From Tupaia tana (lineage: Eukaryota; Chordata; Mammalia; Scandentia; Tupaiidae), in the NCBI GenBank assembly GCA_026018925.1, contig JAKSZU010000009.1:72884041-72948040 (forward strand): 64,000 nucleotides of DNA, in the 5' to 3' direction. Made by a program: the position numbers and the translations under genes. Below the pieces are notes generated by a model. That model did not search any database. It was not told the DNA's origin and saw nothing but the letters and a program-made list of their open reading frames with translations. Positions 33,067-44,479 of the stretch are shown in pieces (the first letter of the stretch is position 1; each line of letters begins with the position of its first letter).

Positions 33067-34264
33067 AAGTGAAACTATATCTCTAATTTTTAACCCAACA
33101 TTTGTACTATGTGCATCCTTCTAGAAGTCTTCCTTTAGTTATGTGTGAATCTCTGTATTTCAGGAATGTGTAAAATAAATAAAGGCAGGAATTATGATTA
33201 CTTTTATTTCACCATATCCCCAGCATCCATAACAACATCTGATATATGGAAAGTGTTAAAAATTTATTAATGAATGAATAAATGAAGACTAATATAGAGG
33301 ATAAAGAATTGGGAGCTCCACTTTCTCAATTTATCATTTCCACTCTCTAACTGTATACAAGAGCAAATTATTTAACCATACTGTCTCAGTTTCCCTGCCA
33401 AACAAACTCTGCCCTAGTTTATTATTGAGTTGATGAAAAAGAAAAATAGAAACAGTATTTGAAAAGTATTTTTGATACATAATGTATAATCTTATTACCA
33501 TATATATATTATCTCTTTTGCTACTCAATATATTCCATACATCACTTTTGGTATGGCACTCAGAAGTAGACCCATGATAATAAAATAAAATTACTTTTCA
33601 ATAAATATTTAGTTAATGACAATGACAAAATAATTTTTCAAACTGCCTCCCTGTATCTTCTGTATAAGCCCATAGTGACATGACACTGAAATGTTAAATA
33701 TATGTTCAGTAAGAGTCATTTTGAATTTTGATTTCTTATTCTGATAAATTACCAGTGAACCAATCCCAATACTTTAATATTTAACATTACCTTAATACCT
33801 AATGAATCTACTTATCAATCCTTATCCAAATCTCTAATGAAGTAATTAAATAAATGATCCTAAAGCAGAATACTTATGTTTTTTCTTCATTGAATGAGAA
33901 GCTCCTTTATGGGTACAACACCTGTTATCCACTTGTGTAAGACATTTGAACTAATAGAGAACACTGTCTAAATACATAGTGAATTCCAAATGGAAGTTAT
34001 TTCCAAGGAGGCTCTGGCCTCAGCAAGGTGTGATATGTAACTGAGTTAGCTGAGTCAGTAGGTGGGAGCTCACAGACATGAATTATTTTACACTAAATCC
34101 TAGAATGAGAACCAATGCAGGTATTATCCCTATCCAAAGCACTCAAAATCCTACTGTAGGTTATACTTAAGCCATCCAAGATGGTATCCAGTCAGGAAAT
34201 GGAAGTGTTCATAGAGCATAAAAAAAATGAGAACTTGTCACTTGATACAAAGTCAATGAATATA
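33067..34264. other. Unique intron-like sequence
   Basis: No gene or repeat family was recognised. Confidence 0.5.
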
Positions 34265-34620
34265 GATTTAATTTAAGTGAAGCAAAACAGACCATTGAAG
34301 ACAAACATGATATATCCCCACCCAATATATACCAAATGCCAGCACTCTATGGAATAAATGGAAATATTCAAAGATATAATTGTGAGTAGGGCAAGTATAG
34401 ATACCAGAGACGGTATAGGAGGGGGTGGAATGGGAATGGAAGAGAGGGGCTCAAGGAAAAACATTTAACAGACGCAAGAATGTAAAGTTCTCTGTTGAAA
34501 ATGATGAATATGGGATTATCTTTACCTTTATTCATAAGCACTGCATGCATACTTTGAAAAAAAAACAGATTGTGCACTGTAAAGATGTACAATGATTAAA
34601 TTCAAATAATAAATATATAA
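34265..34620 (+). repeat. L1 3' end, sense
   Basis: It follows the ORF2 end and 3'UTR of the local L1s: a CCAATATATACCAAATGCC block like 48520-48535, and a terminal block like 52850-52880 (GTAAAGATGTACAATGATTAAAT). It is 5' truncated. Confidence 0.8.
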
Positions 34621-34900
34621 ATAAGGAGAGGAAAAGGGTAGAGACCTAAGTCAAAGAAGTAACTTTTTCAGTCATAAAGAAAAATCATTGTCTGAGAATC
34701 CAGCATTTCTTATTTATTTATTTTTTTTTTTGGAGAGGTTTTCACTATAGGGCGCGTGCACTCGCCAGACAGACAAAGAGAGACATTGAGACAGAAAGCG
34801 AGAAATCACCCCCCCAGGGGGGATGGTCACGCCGCAATCCCTTCTCCTCCATTCTCCTCTCGGGATCTTGGGCACGCACGCACACGCGCCCGGCGTGAGT

Positions 34901-37495
34901 CTTTTTTTTTTTTTTTTTCCCCATCCAAAATACACTGTGTATTGGTTCAATCAAGCACATCAACATACATGTTATCAGAAAATAATTTTCCAATTCTTAT
35001 GTCTTGTATACTTTGTTTTTTGTTTTGCCATCCTTGATTCCCTATCCCTCACCCTCTGCCATGTCCCACCCTCCTCCCACATTGTGTCTGGTATCCATGG
35101 TTGCTCTCTATGCCTTCCCCCCCCCATTTAATTGAATTGCTGATGAACTTAATTAGTCTAAATATATCCAATAGCTAGCACAGCTGATATATACCTATAC
35201 ATAAACTCAAGTCTGACTTTAGGCATAAACCTCAGTGAATAGAATGAACATATTATAAAGTAGTACCCAGCTGGGGCTATATAGCTTACTGCAGTCATCA
35301 AATATGCATTTTTTTAAATTTCGATATGAACAGTTTTACTGTTTTTTTTTTCTCCTGCAACTTTTTTTTTAAATTACTAAACATTCATTCCATGAGCATC
35401 ATCACAACATATTAAATGTGGTTTCCCATCTAGAATAAACTGCATAGTGGCTTAATCATGCATGTTATCATCAATAATATTCCATTTCTACTTTCATACA
35501 TATGTATATGTATATATATGTTTTTTACCCCATGTTTGACCCTCTGCCCTTTCCCACTCTCTTATTACACTATCTCTGCTATATACAGTTGTCTTCCATT
35601 CCTTTTCCCCCAACATTTTGTTGATCACTCAATATCATACGTAATCTAACTACTTTCAATAGCAAGTCCAGCTGGTAATTTCAAGAAGAGCAGTTTTGAA
35701 CTGGTAATGAAATTTCCTTGAAACTTAAAGCCTAGAAACAGGTTAGTATTCTGTTCAAATAGTAGGTACATGCACCTATCGACAGCTCAAGACAGGACAA
35801 AAATCCTTTAAAACCAGACAACAAAGCTTAGAAGAAAAGCAGCAATATTTTAGTCAAGTCACAGAATGTTGTTTCATCAGTTCAGTCTCATGTACTTAAT
35901 CTTTCTTCTGTTAAGGCTCGATCTTCCAGATTGAATTCTGGGATATAATATTCATCTCCAGACATTGTCCCTACATTTAAGTTGCCCATTTTCTTAATTT
36001 TTGAACTTTTATTTCTGTGTGTCTGCATTTAATTTTACTGACATAGCACTCCCTTAAGAACTTGGAGATCTGGTCTGGTGCTGGCAAATTCTTTCAGATT
36101 TTGTTTATCTTGGAATGTTCGTGTCTTTTCTTCCCAAATGAATGATAATCTTGCTGGGTACAGTATTCTCGGTTGAAATTGCTTTTCCCTTAACACGTTG
36201 AATATATTTTCCCATTCTTTCCTCGCTCGCATTGTCTCCGATGAGAGATCTGCTGTTAGTCTGATGGGATACCCCTTGTAGGTAACTTGCCATTTTTCTC
36301 TTGCCAATCTTAGTATCTTGTCTTTGTCTGCTGTTTTGGTCAATCTGGCTATAATGTGTCTGGAGAAGATCTTCCTGGGTTGACTCTATTTGGGGTCCTC
36401 TATTTCTTGGGACTGAATCTTTGAGTGCCTCTCTAGGTTTGGAAAGTTTTTTTGCAGGATCTCATGGAATAGATTATCAATGCCCTTATGAGTCTCTTCG
36501 CCTTCTGGGATGCCTATTATCTGGATGTTTGCACGTTCAATGGTATCTAGTATTTCTCGTATATTGGTTTCAAATTTTTGGGCCATTTTCTCAGTCTTCA
36601 TGGTGGATTTGTCTAGGTTAGCAATTTTCTCTTCTATGTCTGGGATTCTATTTTCTGTACGATCTAGTCTGCTTTTAATATTTTCAAGGGAGATTTTGAC
36701 TTCCTGTATTATAGCCTTCATCTCTAACAGTTCCATCTGATTCTTTTGTAAAGTGTGAAATTCCTCTTTTCGATCTTGCATGAATTTCCTCACCTCCTGG
36801 AACTCAATAACTTCTTTCTCCTTCCTCTTCAGTAGTTCATTGTTTCTCTTCTTTTCCATCTCTGTTAGTTTTGCCATTATGAATGTTCTGAATTCTTTAT
36901 CAGACATTTCCATTAATTCCCTTGAACTGTGTGTGGATGAAGAGGAGTTATCCTTTTCCCTTGGAGGAGAGATATTTTCCTGCTTTCCCATATTTCTTGT
37001 GGTCCTGCAGCAATTTCTTGTCATCTGGTTGATGATCAGTTTCTTTCCAAACTTGCAAGTTCAATCTGAGCATTGAGGAGCGTGCAGAAAAGGAAACAGA
37101 AAGAGAGACACAACAGCAACAACAGCAAAAAAACAAACAAGAAACAGAAAAAGAGAAGAAAAAAACGAAGATGAAACTTCTCAATACAACATAAAAAATT
37201 AATATTTAAAAAAATCTCAGTATAAAAACAAAAATTGGAAAAGCGAAATTCTAAAAAGCAAAAATTACAGAAAAAAAGAGAGAAGACAGAGACTGAGACA
37301 GAGGTAGAGAGAGACAAAGACAGGTGCAGAAACAGGAGGCCTGGGAGAAGTCTTCCTACCATGCGAGTTTTGTGTGCCAGAGGCCAAATTATCTATCAGT
37401 GGGAAGTATTCATTTTTGTTTCCCCAAAATGGCTAGTTTTCAGAATCCATGAGACTGTGTCTCCAAGAAGGCCTCTTCCCTTTGCCTCCCCAACA
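34901..37495 (-). mobile_element. HAL1-like element: L1 derivative with ORF1 only
   Basis: Read on the minus strand it has a 5'UTR (37495-37025) with one diverged copy of the monomer type found at 20279-21862. Next come a nearly complete ORF1 (37024-36035), a 1.1-kb downstream region and an A tail (seen as T18 at 34902-34918). Nothing resembling ORF2 endonuclease or reverse transcriptase is present between ORF1 and the tail. It inserted into a SINE; the flanks cggcgtgagt and caacatgagt could be a decayed duplication. Its 3' end stops about 60 bp short of the ends seen at 4060 and 54655. It is a known class (half-L1), but the family here is not one I can name. Confidence 0.88.
36035..37024 (-). 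pseudogene. L1 ORF1p of the HAL1-like element, one frameshift
   Basis: About 330 codons, near the usual length of mammalian ORF1p (about 338). From Met at 37024 the frame runs 212 codons: a low-complexity N-terminus with SSSTHSSRELMEMS, a long coiled coil (heptads from about residue 60 to 165), then the RRM start (NIQIIGIPEGEE). At about 36390-36412 a one-base change shifts the frame and gives a stop after EIEDPK. The C-terminal domain continues in another frame (36343-36035) with LTADLSSETMRARKEW and QFQPRILYPARLSF. ORF1p is the RNA-binding trimer that coats L1 RNA. With only this break the copy looks relatively recent. Confidence 0.85.
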
Positions 37496-37885
37496 TGAGT
37501 TTTAAGCCACCGGGCCCGGGACACGAACCGCGGTCGGCTACGTGGGAGTCCAGCGACATAGCCATTACGCTAACTGCTGGTTCCCAGAATCCAGCATTTC
37601 TTTAGTCAATGGCTTTCCACATTTAAAAAATTGACAATGATTTTTGAGGAGCTAAAGTTATAAAGGAATAACTTAATTGAGACATTGAAAAATGGTTATT
37701 CTGTCCTGTAATGCAAGTAACAGAGAAAATTTTTCAAAGTGGATTCCAAAGATTAGATCTTTGCATAAATATTCTATGGAACTGAAATTGTGTTTGGTAA
37801 AGCAGTATGACAAGATCATAATATGGAAAAAATCCCTGTTATTTAATTAAAGTAAACCTAAATGGCTAAGGAAAAAGGGTGACTT

Positions 37886-38145
37886 TTTTTTTGAGTGATA
37901 TTTTAGCTATAAGGCATTTTTGTTTGCCAGAGAGACGGAGACAGAGAGAGATGGAAAAGTCAGCAATCACTCCCCAGGGGCGATGGCAATGCTGCCATCT
38001 CTCCTCTTCTTGTTTCCTCTCAGGATTTTGAGCATGCATGCACACGTGCCCAGCATAAGTTTCAAGCCTCCAGGTCTGGGACATCAAACACAGTCAACCA
38101 TGTGGGACTCCAGGATCTTAACTACTATGTCACCTGCTGGTCTCC
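37886..38145 (-). repeat. Old tRNA-derived SINE
   Basis: A minus-strand copy bracketed by agggtgactt at 37876-37885 and 38146-38155. Confidence 0.88.
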
Positions 38146-38190
38146 AGGGTGACTTATTTTAAATGACTTTTAAGTGATAACTACATTATT

Positions 38191-38370
38191 TATTTTATAA
38201 TTTTATTTACTTTTATTCATTATTATTATTTTTTAATTTGACTAGAGAGAAACAGAGAGAGAGAGAGAGAGTGGTAAAGTGAGAAAGTAAGTTGCCAGAT
38301 TCAGGACTTGAACCACAGTCACCCATGTGGGAGTCCAGCCCACTTAACTACCATACCACCTGCCAGTCCC
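38191..38370 (-). repeat. Old tRNA-derived SINE, shortened
   Basis: The central part of the SINE is missing. The duplication ctacattatt at 38181-38190 and 38376-38385 defines it. Confidence 0.78.
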
Positions 38371-38439
38371 CATACCTACATTATTAACAGCATTTTTCTG
38401 CCTTCTTAAAAGTTTAGTTTGGTTTAGCTTTTGTTTTTG

Positions 38440-41400
38440 CTATAGAGAAGACTGAATCTTGGATATAGAAGACAAAACTTTTGACCTAGAAAAAATTGCC
38501 AAAAAGGCTACTAGATACCAGTAAACACCCAGTTATCAGAATAATTGTTATCTCAGAAGATGAAGAAACAAATATGGGTATTAATAATCTATTCCATGAA
38601 ATTGTGGAAGAAAATTTTCAGTCTAGAGAAGCATTCAAACATCCAGACACAAGTAATACAAAGGACCCCAAATAGAATGAACCCAAGAAGATCCTCTTCA
38701 GGGCACATCACAGCCATATTGAATGAAATCACAAATAAAGACAAGATACTAAAATTGGCAAGAAAGAAACTTCAAGTTACGTACAAAGGTTACCCACCAG
38801 GCTAACATTGGACTTCTCACTGGAAACAATGCAAGCAAAGAAAAAATGGGAATATATATTCAAAGTGCTAAAAGAAAAACAATTTCAACCAAGGTTACCA
38901 TACTGGACAAGATTAGCCTTCAAATGGGAAGAAAAGATAAGAAGAGTTTCAGATTAACAAAACCAGAAAGAATTTACAAACAACAGACCAGCTCCTCAAA
39001 AAATTCTGAAGGCAGTGCTATACCAAGAAAACTAAAAAAAGACAGGGAGAAATAAGAGAACAAAACAACCAAGAAAATGGAAAAGAAATAAGATAACAAA
39101 GCAACCAAGAAAATGGCCAACTTATTGGTAGAGACAAGTCTAGAAATATAGATAATAACATTGAATGATAATGGATTAAATTCTCTAACCGAGAGACACA
39201 GATTGGCTGAATGGATTAAAAAACAAACAAACAAAAAATAAAAAACAGAAACCTTCTATCTGTTACCCAAATAAAAGCACCTCACTGATAAAGACATACA
39301 TAGACTAAAAGTAAAGGTCTGGAAAAAGGTATTTAATGCAAATAGAAACCAAAAAACACCTGAAGTCATGATACTGATTACAGGCAAATAGGCTTTAAGA
39401 CACAAATTATACGAAGAGAAAGAGAAGAGCATTATATAGTGGTAGTAAAAGGGCTAATTCATCGAGAAGATATAACGCTTATAAATATCTCAGCACCCAA
39501 CCCAGGAGCACCCAAATAAGTGAAAGAAAGACTGTTAGATCTAAAAGGAGAGATAAACTGCAACACAGTAATTGTTGGGGTCCTAAAATACCCACTATCT
39601 CCTTTGGACAGATCATATAGACAAAAAAATAACCAAAAAGATACAGGATCTAAATGATACCATAAATCAAATTGACTTGACAAGCATCTATAGAACTTTC
39701 CACCACAAACCCATGAAATACATATTCCCCCCCCCCATGGAATCTTATCAAAGACTGATCACATGATAGGGCACAAAACAAGCTTTTACAGATTCAAAGG
39801 CACAGAAATTATATCCAGTATATTTTCCCACCATGATGAAATTAAACTTGATACTAATTTCAGAAAATAACCACAAAAATACACAAATATATGGAAACTA
39901 AACAACCTATTCCTGAATGACTTCACTGCTACTGAAGAAATTGCAATTGAAATCAAAAGATTCCTGGAGACCAATGATAGTGAGTCCATGAGTTTCCATA
40001 ATCTATGGGACACAGCAAAAGCAGAGCAGTCATAAGAGGGAAGTTCATAGCAATTAGTAAGCATAAGAAAAAAATGGAAAAATGACAAATGCACAACCTG
40101 ACATCATGCTTCTGAGAATTAGAAAAGCAGCAACAACAAAATGAATCCAAAAAATGCCAGGAGAAAAAATAATGAAAAGGATTTGACTGGAAATAAGTGA
40201 AATAGAAAATAAACAAACAGTACAGAAAATAAATGAAAGCAAAAGCTGATTCTTTGAAAAGATAAACAAATATTGACATGCCATTAGCTAGACTAATTAA
40301 GAAGAGAGAAAAGGAACCAGATAAATCAAATTCACAATGAAACAGGCAATATTACAACAGACACAATAGAAATACCAAACATCATTAGAGAATACCTTGA
40401 GTATATGCCAAGACACAAGAAAACCTGGAAGAGATGGAAAAATATCTGGAGGTTATAAAAGTTCCTGTATTGTCAAAGCAATCCTGTGTAAGAAGAGTAG
40501 AAAAGGAGGAATCTCACTTTCTGACTCCAAAATATATTATAAAGCTGTGATCATCAAAATAGTATGATACCGGCACCAAAACAGACATGTGGACAAATGG
40601 AAGAGAATAGCAACTCCGGAAATAAACCTGAAAATATACAGCCAAATGATTTCTGACAAAGTGTATCAGTCAATCCAGTGGGAAAAGGAAAATCTCTTTA
40701 GCAAATGGTGCTGGAAAAACTGTGTATACAACTACAGAAAGATGAATCTGGACCACCATCTCTCACCATTAACAAAATAAATTCCAAGTGGATCAAAGAT
40801 CTGAACCTAAGACCTCAAATAATAAAACTACTGGTGGAAAATAGTGGAGAGACTCTGAGAGATACTGGAGTAGGCAAAGACTTCTTAAATAAGACCCCAA
40901 AAGCATAGACCATAATCCCAAAAATAGACAAGTGGGATTACATCCGATTAAGAAGTTTCTGCACAGTAAAAGACACAATAATTAGTGTGAACCAACAATC
41001 CTCGGAGTGGGAAAATATTTTTGTAAAGCATGCTTCAGATAAGAGACTGACAATGAGAATACACAAGGAACTCAAGAGGATTCCCTCACCCCTGAAAAAA
41101 TAAGAACCCAAATAGAAGATGAGAAAGTAAGCTCAGTGAACAATTCTCTAAGGAAGACTTATGAACAGATCAAAAGCATATGAAAAAATGTTCAACATAC
41201 CTCATCATAAGGTAGATGCAATTCAAAACCAAGTGAGATATCAACTAACTCCAGTCAGAAGGGTTGAGATAAAAAAAAAATGATAAGTGCTGGTGAGGCT
41301 GTGATGAAAAGGACACTCTCTTACACCACATGACCCAGCACTTCCACTCCTGGGTATCTACCAAAAGGATAGGAGAAAACTCAGTCAGAAAAGTGCTTCC

Positions 41401-41950
41401 ACATCCATGTTTATTTCAACATTATTCACAATTGCTAAGACATGGAACCAACCCAAATGTCCACATACAGATGAATGGATTGAAAAAATATGGCACATAT
41501 ACTCTATGGAATACTACTCAGCCATCAAAAACAATGAGACCCTGGCATCTCATAGAAAGCTGACAAATATGGAAGATTTACTGCCAAGTGAAGCAAGCCA
41601 GGCTGTGAAAGAGAGACGTTGTATGTCTCTACTTAATATGTAGCAACTCTCTGCATTCTATGGCAGAAACTGAAAGACTAGTGTATATAGAATCATGTAA
41701 AATGGTTATAGATACTGAAGACAATGTGGGAAGAGAGTAAGAGAAGGAAAAATGTGTAAGCTAATGAATCAAGAGAAAACTACAGGGGTAAAACATTTAT
41801 GGGACACAGAAATTCATGATTATCTGTTGATGATGATGTGTACAGTATTTTCAGCTGGACTGGTGTAAAGTGTATTAATGTTGGGTAAATTCATTATGCA
41901 ATCTATAGTGATGTATAGTGATTTAATGTATAAAATAAAATAAAACAAAA
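38440..41950 (+). mobile_element. L1, sense, 5' truncated and internally deleted
   Basis: It has the ORF1 C-terminal half (38450-39055), an ORF2 endonuclease region (about 39120-40300), then a jump near 40440 directly to the ORF2 C-terminal region (40480-41643), so almost all of the reverse transcriptase is lost. Frames are broken many times. The end (41700-41950) is an L1 3'UTR with a TAAAATAAAATAAAAC tail. It is the first of three sense L1s in a row. Confidence 0.85.
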
Positions 41951-42067
41951 AAGGATACAAAAAATGAAGAAACTGAGGTTAAAAAAAATAAAATAATTAA
42001 CGTAAATCACTTAGCACCGTGACTGATGCATAAAAATGATTTTAAAATGTCAAATTAAAATAATTGT

Positions 42068-42600
42068 TGGACACTGAGGTAGGGCCCTCTCCCTCAGCTC
42101 CAGTCCCAGCACCCCCAAATCTAGAGACCCCCTATCTTTGTCAGCCAGGATACCCCCCAGCTCAACAGCAGACCCTACTTCCATCTCCAGATCCATGGAC
42201 TAAGGCACACTGAGACAGGGCCCTCTGCCTCAGCTCCACCCCCCAGTACCCCCAAGTCCAGAGACTCCCTATCTCTGTCAGCCAGGTAGGCCTTTTTTTC
42301 CTCTTCTTTCATTTGTTAATTTCACACTTCTCCTTATCACACAGGATAGCACCCAACTAAACAGCAGACTCCACTTCCATCTCCAGTCCCCAGGCCTAAG
42401 GGACACTGAGGCAGGGCCCCCTGCCTCAGCTCCAGCCCTGGCACCCTCAAGTCCAGACCCCCCTATCACTGTCAGCCAGGTAAGCCTGTTTTTTTCTCTT
42501 CTTTCATTTGTTAATTTCACACTTCTTACCTCGAGGGACTGCCCCCAGCTCTACAGCAGACCACACTTCCATCTCCGGACCCCTGGCACATTTTTCTTTA
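42068..42600 (+). repeat. L1 5'UTR tandem monomers
   Basis: Three diverged units start at about 42068, 42203 and 42400, each with a CACTGAGGCAGGGCCC-type block. The last two units also share a TTTCATTTGTTAATTTCACACTTC block. GC is well above the surroundings. They probably acted as the L1 promoter; this is inferred from the position. Confidence 0.82.
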
Positions 42601-43151
42601 TTCTCCTTCTTACTTTCTTCCCTCTTATTTGGTCCTCTCTTCCTCTTCCTCCACACTCCTGGACAGACTAGATAGGTCTAGAATCACAGTTCTGACATAC
42701 CCTAGTATTATAAGATGCACTGGGGTCCCCCCTTTTAATGAACCGCCTGAAAAAAAAGAGACACTGCTCTTCCAAAACCTGAATAGAATCCTCTTTGGAC
42801 CACATTGCTAAACATAACAGAAGAGAGACTTCGTCACTCAGAAGTCCACAGCAAAAGGGAAACACACTTGCTCCTGGTTGAAGAAACATTCTTCTAAAAG
42901 GTATTCCAAAGTGAATACATCTCCCAATGGCTAGAAGAAGAGCCTCACGTCTGAATAAACCAGGAAATATGTCTCCATCAAAAGAACACAGTGACTCCCC
43001 TCTATTTCTTGAAAAAACAGAGGACGTTACCAAAAAGTCAGAGAAACAATTTAGAACATTCATGGTGACCAAATTCTATGAGTTGGAGCAGAAAAGACAT
43101 AACAGACTACAAGGAGATTAGAAAGTCCTTCTACAATATGAAAGAAGAAAT

Positions 43152-43419
43152 GGGGGACCAGCAGTTAGTGTAATGGCTATGTCGCTGGACTCCCATGTAG
43201 TTGACCGTGGTTTGAGTCCTGGACCCGGTGGCTTAAACTCACGCTGGGCGTGTGTGCTTGCATGCCCAAGATCCAGAGAAGAGAATGGAGGAGAAGGGAT
43301 TGTGGCATGGCCATCTCCCCTGGGGGGTGATTTTTCACATTCTGTCTCTCTGTCTGTCTCTCTCTGTCTTTCTGGCAAGTGCAAGCACCCTATAGCAAAA
43401 AAAAAAAAAAAGAAAGAAA
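43152..43419 (+). repeat. tRNA-derived SINE in L1 ORF1
   Basis: A plus-strand copy; the duplication gaaagaagaaat lies at 43140-43151 and 43420-43431. Confidence 0.94.
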
Positions 43420-44145
43420 GAAAGAAGAAATTGACATGATTAGAAAGAATCAGATATCAGATGGAACTATTAGAGATGAAGTCTGTAATAGAAGAAATCA
43501 AAAACTCTCTTAAAAGTATTAAAAGTCAACTAGACCATGCTGAAGATCGAATCTCTGATGTAGAAGATAAAATCTCTGACCTAGAGAAAACCACCAAAAA
43601 GACAGAGAAAATAACAAAAAGATATGAGGATAATCTATGAGAAATATTAGATTCCATGAGATGCCCTAATATCTGAATAGTTGGTTTCCCAGAAGGTGAA
43701 GAAACTAATAAAGGCATGGAAAATCTATTCCATGAAATGTTGGAAGGAAATTTCCCAAGTCTAGAGAGGCACTCAAACATCCAGACCCAAGAAATACAAA
43801 GGACCCCAAATAGAATCAACTCAAGAAGATCGTCCCCAAGGAACATATTAGCCAAACTAGTAAAGACCATAGATAAAGACAAGATACTAAAACTAGCAAG
43901 AGAGAAACAACAAATTACTTACAAAGGTCATCCCTTCAGACTAACACTGGACTTCTCAACAGAAACAATGCAAGCAAGGAAAGAATGGAAAGATGCATTG
44001 AAAGTGTTAAGAGAGAAACAATTTCAACCAAAATTATTATATCTTGCAATATTATCCTTCATATGAGAAAAAAATTAAAATCTTCTCAAACAAAACCTGA
44101 AATAATTTGCCAACACCAGACCATATCTTTAAGAAACCCTGAAGA

Positions 44146-44421
44146 GGGAACCAGCAGTTAGCGTAATGGCTATGTCGCTGGACTCCCACGTAGTAAACTG
44201 CGATTAACGTTCGGGACCGGTGGCTTAAAACTCACGCCAGGCGCGTGTACGTGCGTGCCCAAGATCCCGAGAGGAGAATGGAGGAGAAGGGATTGCGGTG
44301 TGACCATCCCCTCTGGGGGGTGATTTCTTGCTTTCTGTCTCTATGTCTCTCTCTGTCTGTCTGGTGAGCACACGCGCCCTATAGCAAAAACCACTCAAAA
44401 AAAAAAAAGAAAAAAAAAAAA
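44146..44421 (+). repeat. tRNA-derived SINE near the ORF1 end
   Basis: A plus-strand copy. The 15-bp flanks aagaaaccctgaaga (44131-44145) and aagaatccctgaaga (44422-44436) differ at one base. Confidence 0.95.
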
Positions 44422-44479
44422 AAGAATCCCTGAAGAAAGTACTGTTCCAGGAAAACTAAAGAATGAACAGTCAGAAACA

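Larger units (their letters stand above)
34712..37585 (-). repeat. tRNA-derived SINE split by a HAL1-like element
   Basis: The tail half lies at 34712-34900 and the tRNA head at 37496-37585. The exact 17-bp duplication agaatccagcatttctt at 34695-34711 and 37586-37602 shows that the outer ends belong to one SINE insertion. Confidence 0.95.
42927..44460 (+). pseudogene. L1 ORF1, broken
   Basis: Met at 42927 starts MARRRASRLNKPGNMSPSKE. The frame stops at 43119 in the coiled-coil region, a SINE (43152-43419) interrupts, and coding resumes at 43440-44066. A stop occurs just before the RRM (about 43637). The C-terminal part includes TPNRINSRRSSPRN and REKQQITYKGHPFRL. A second SINE (44146-44421) cuts the last residues. 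Confidence 0.85.
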
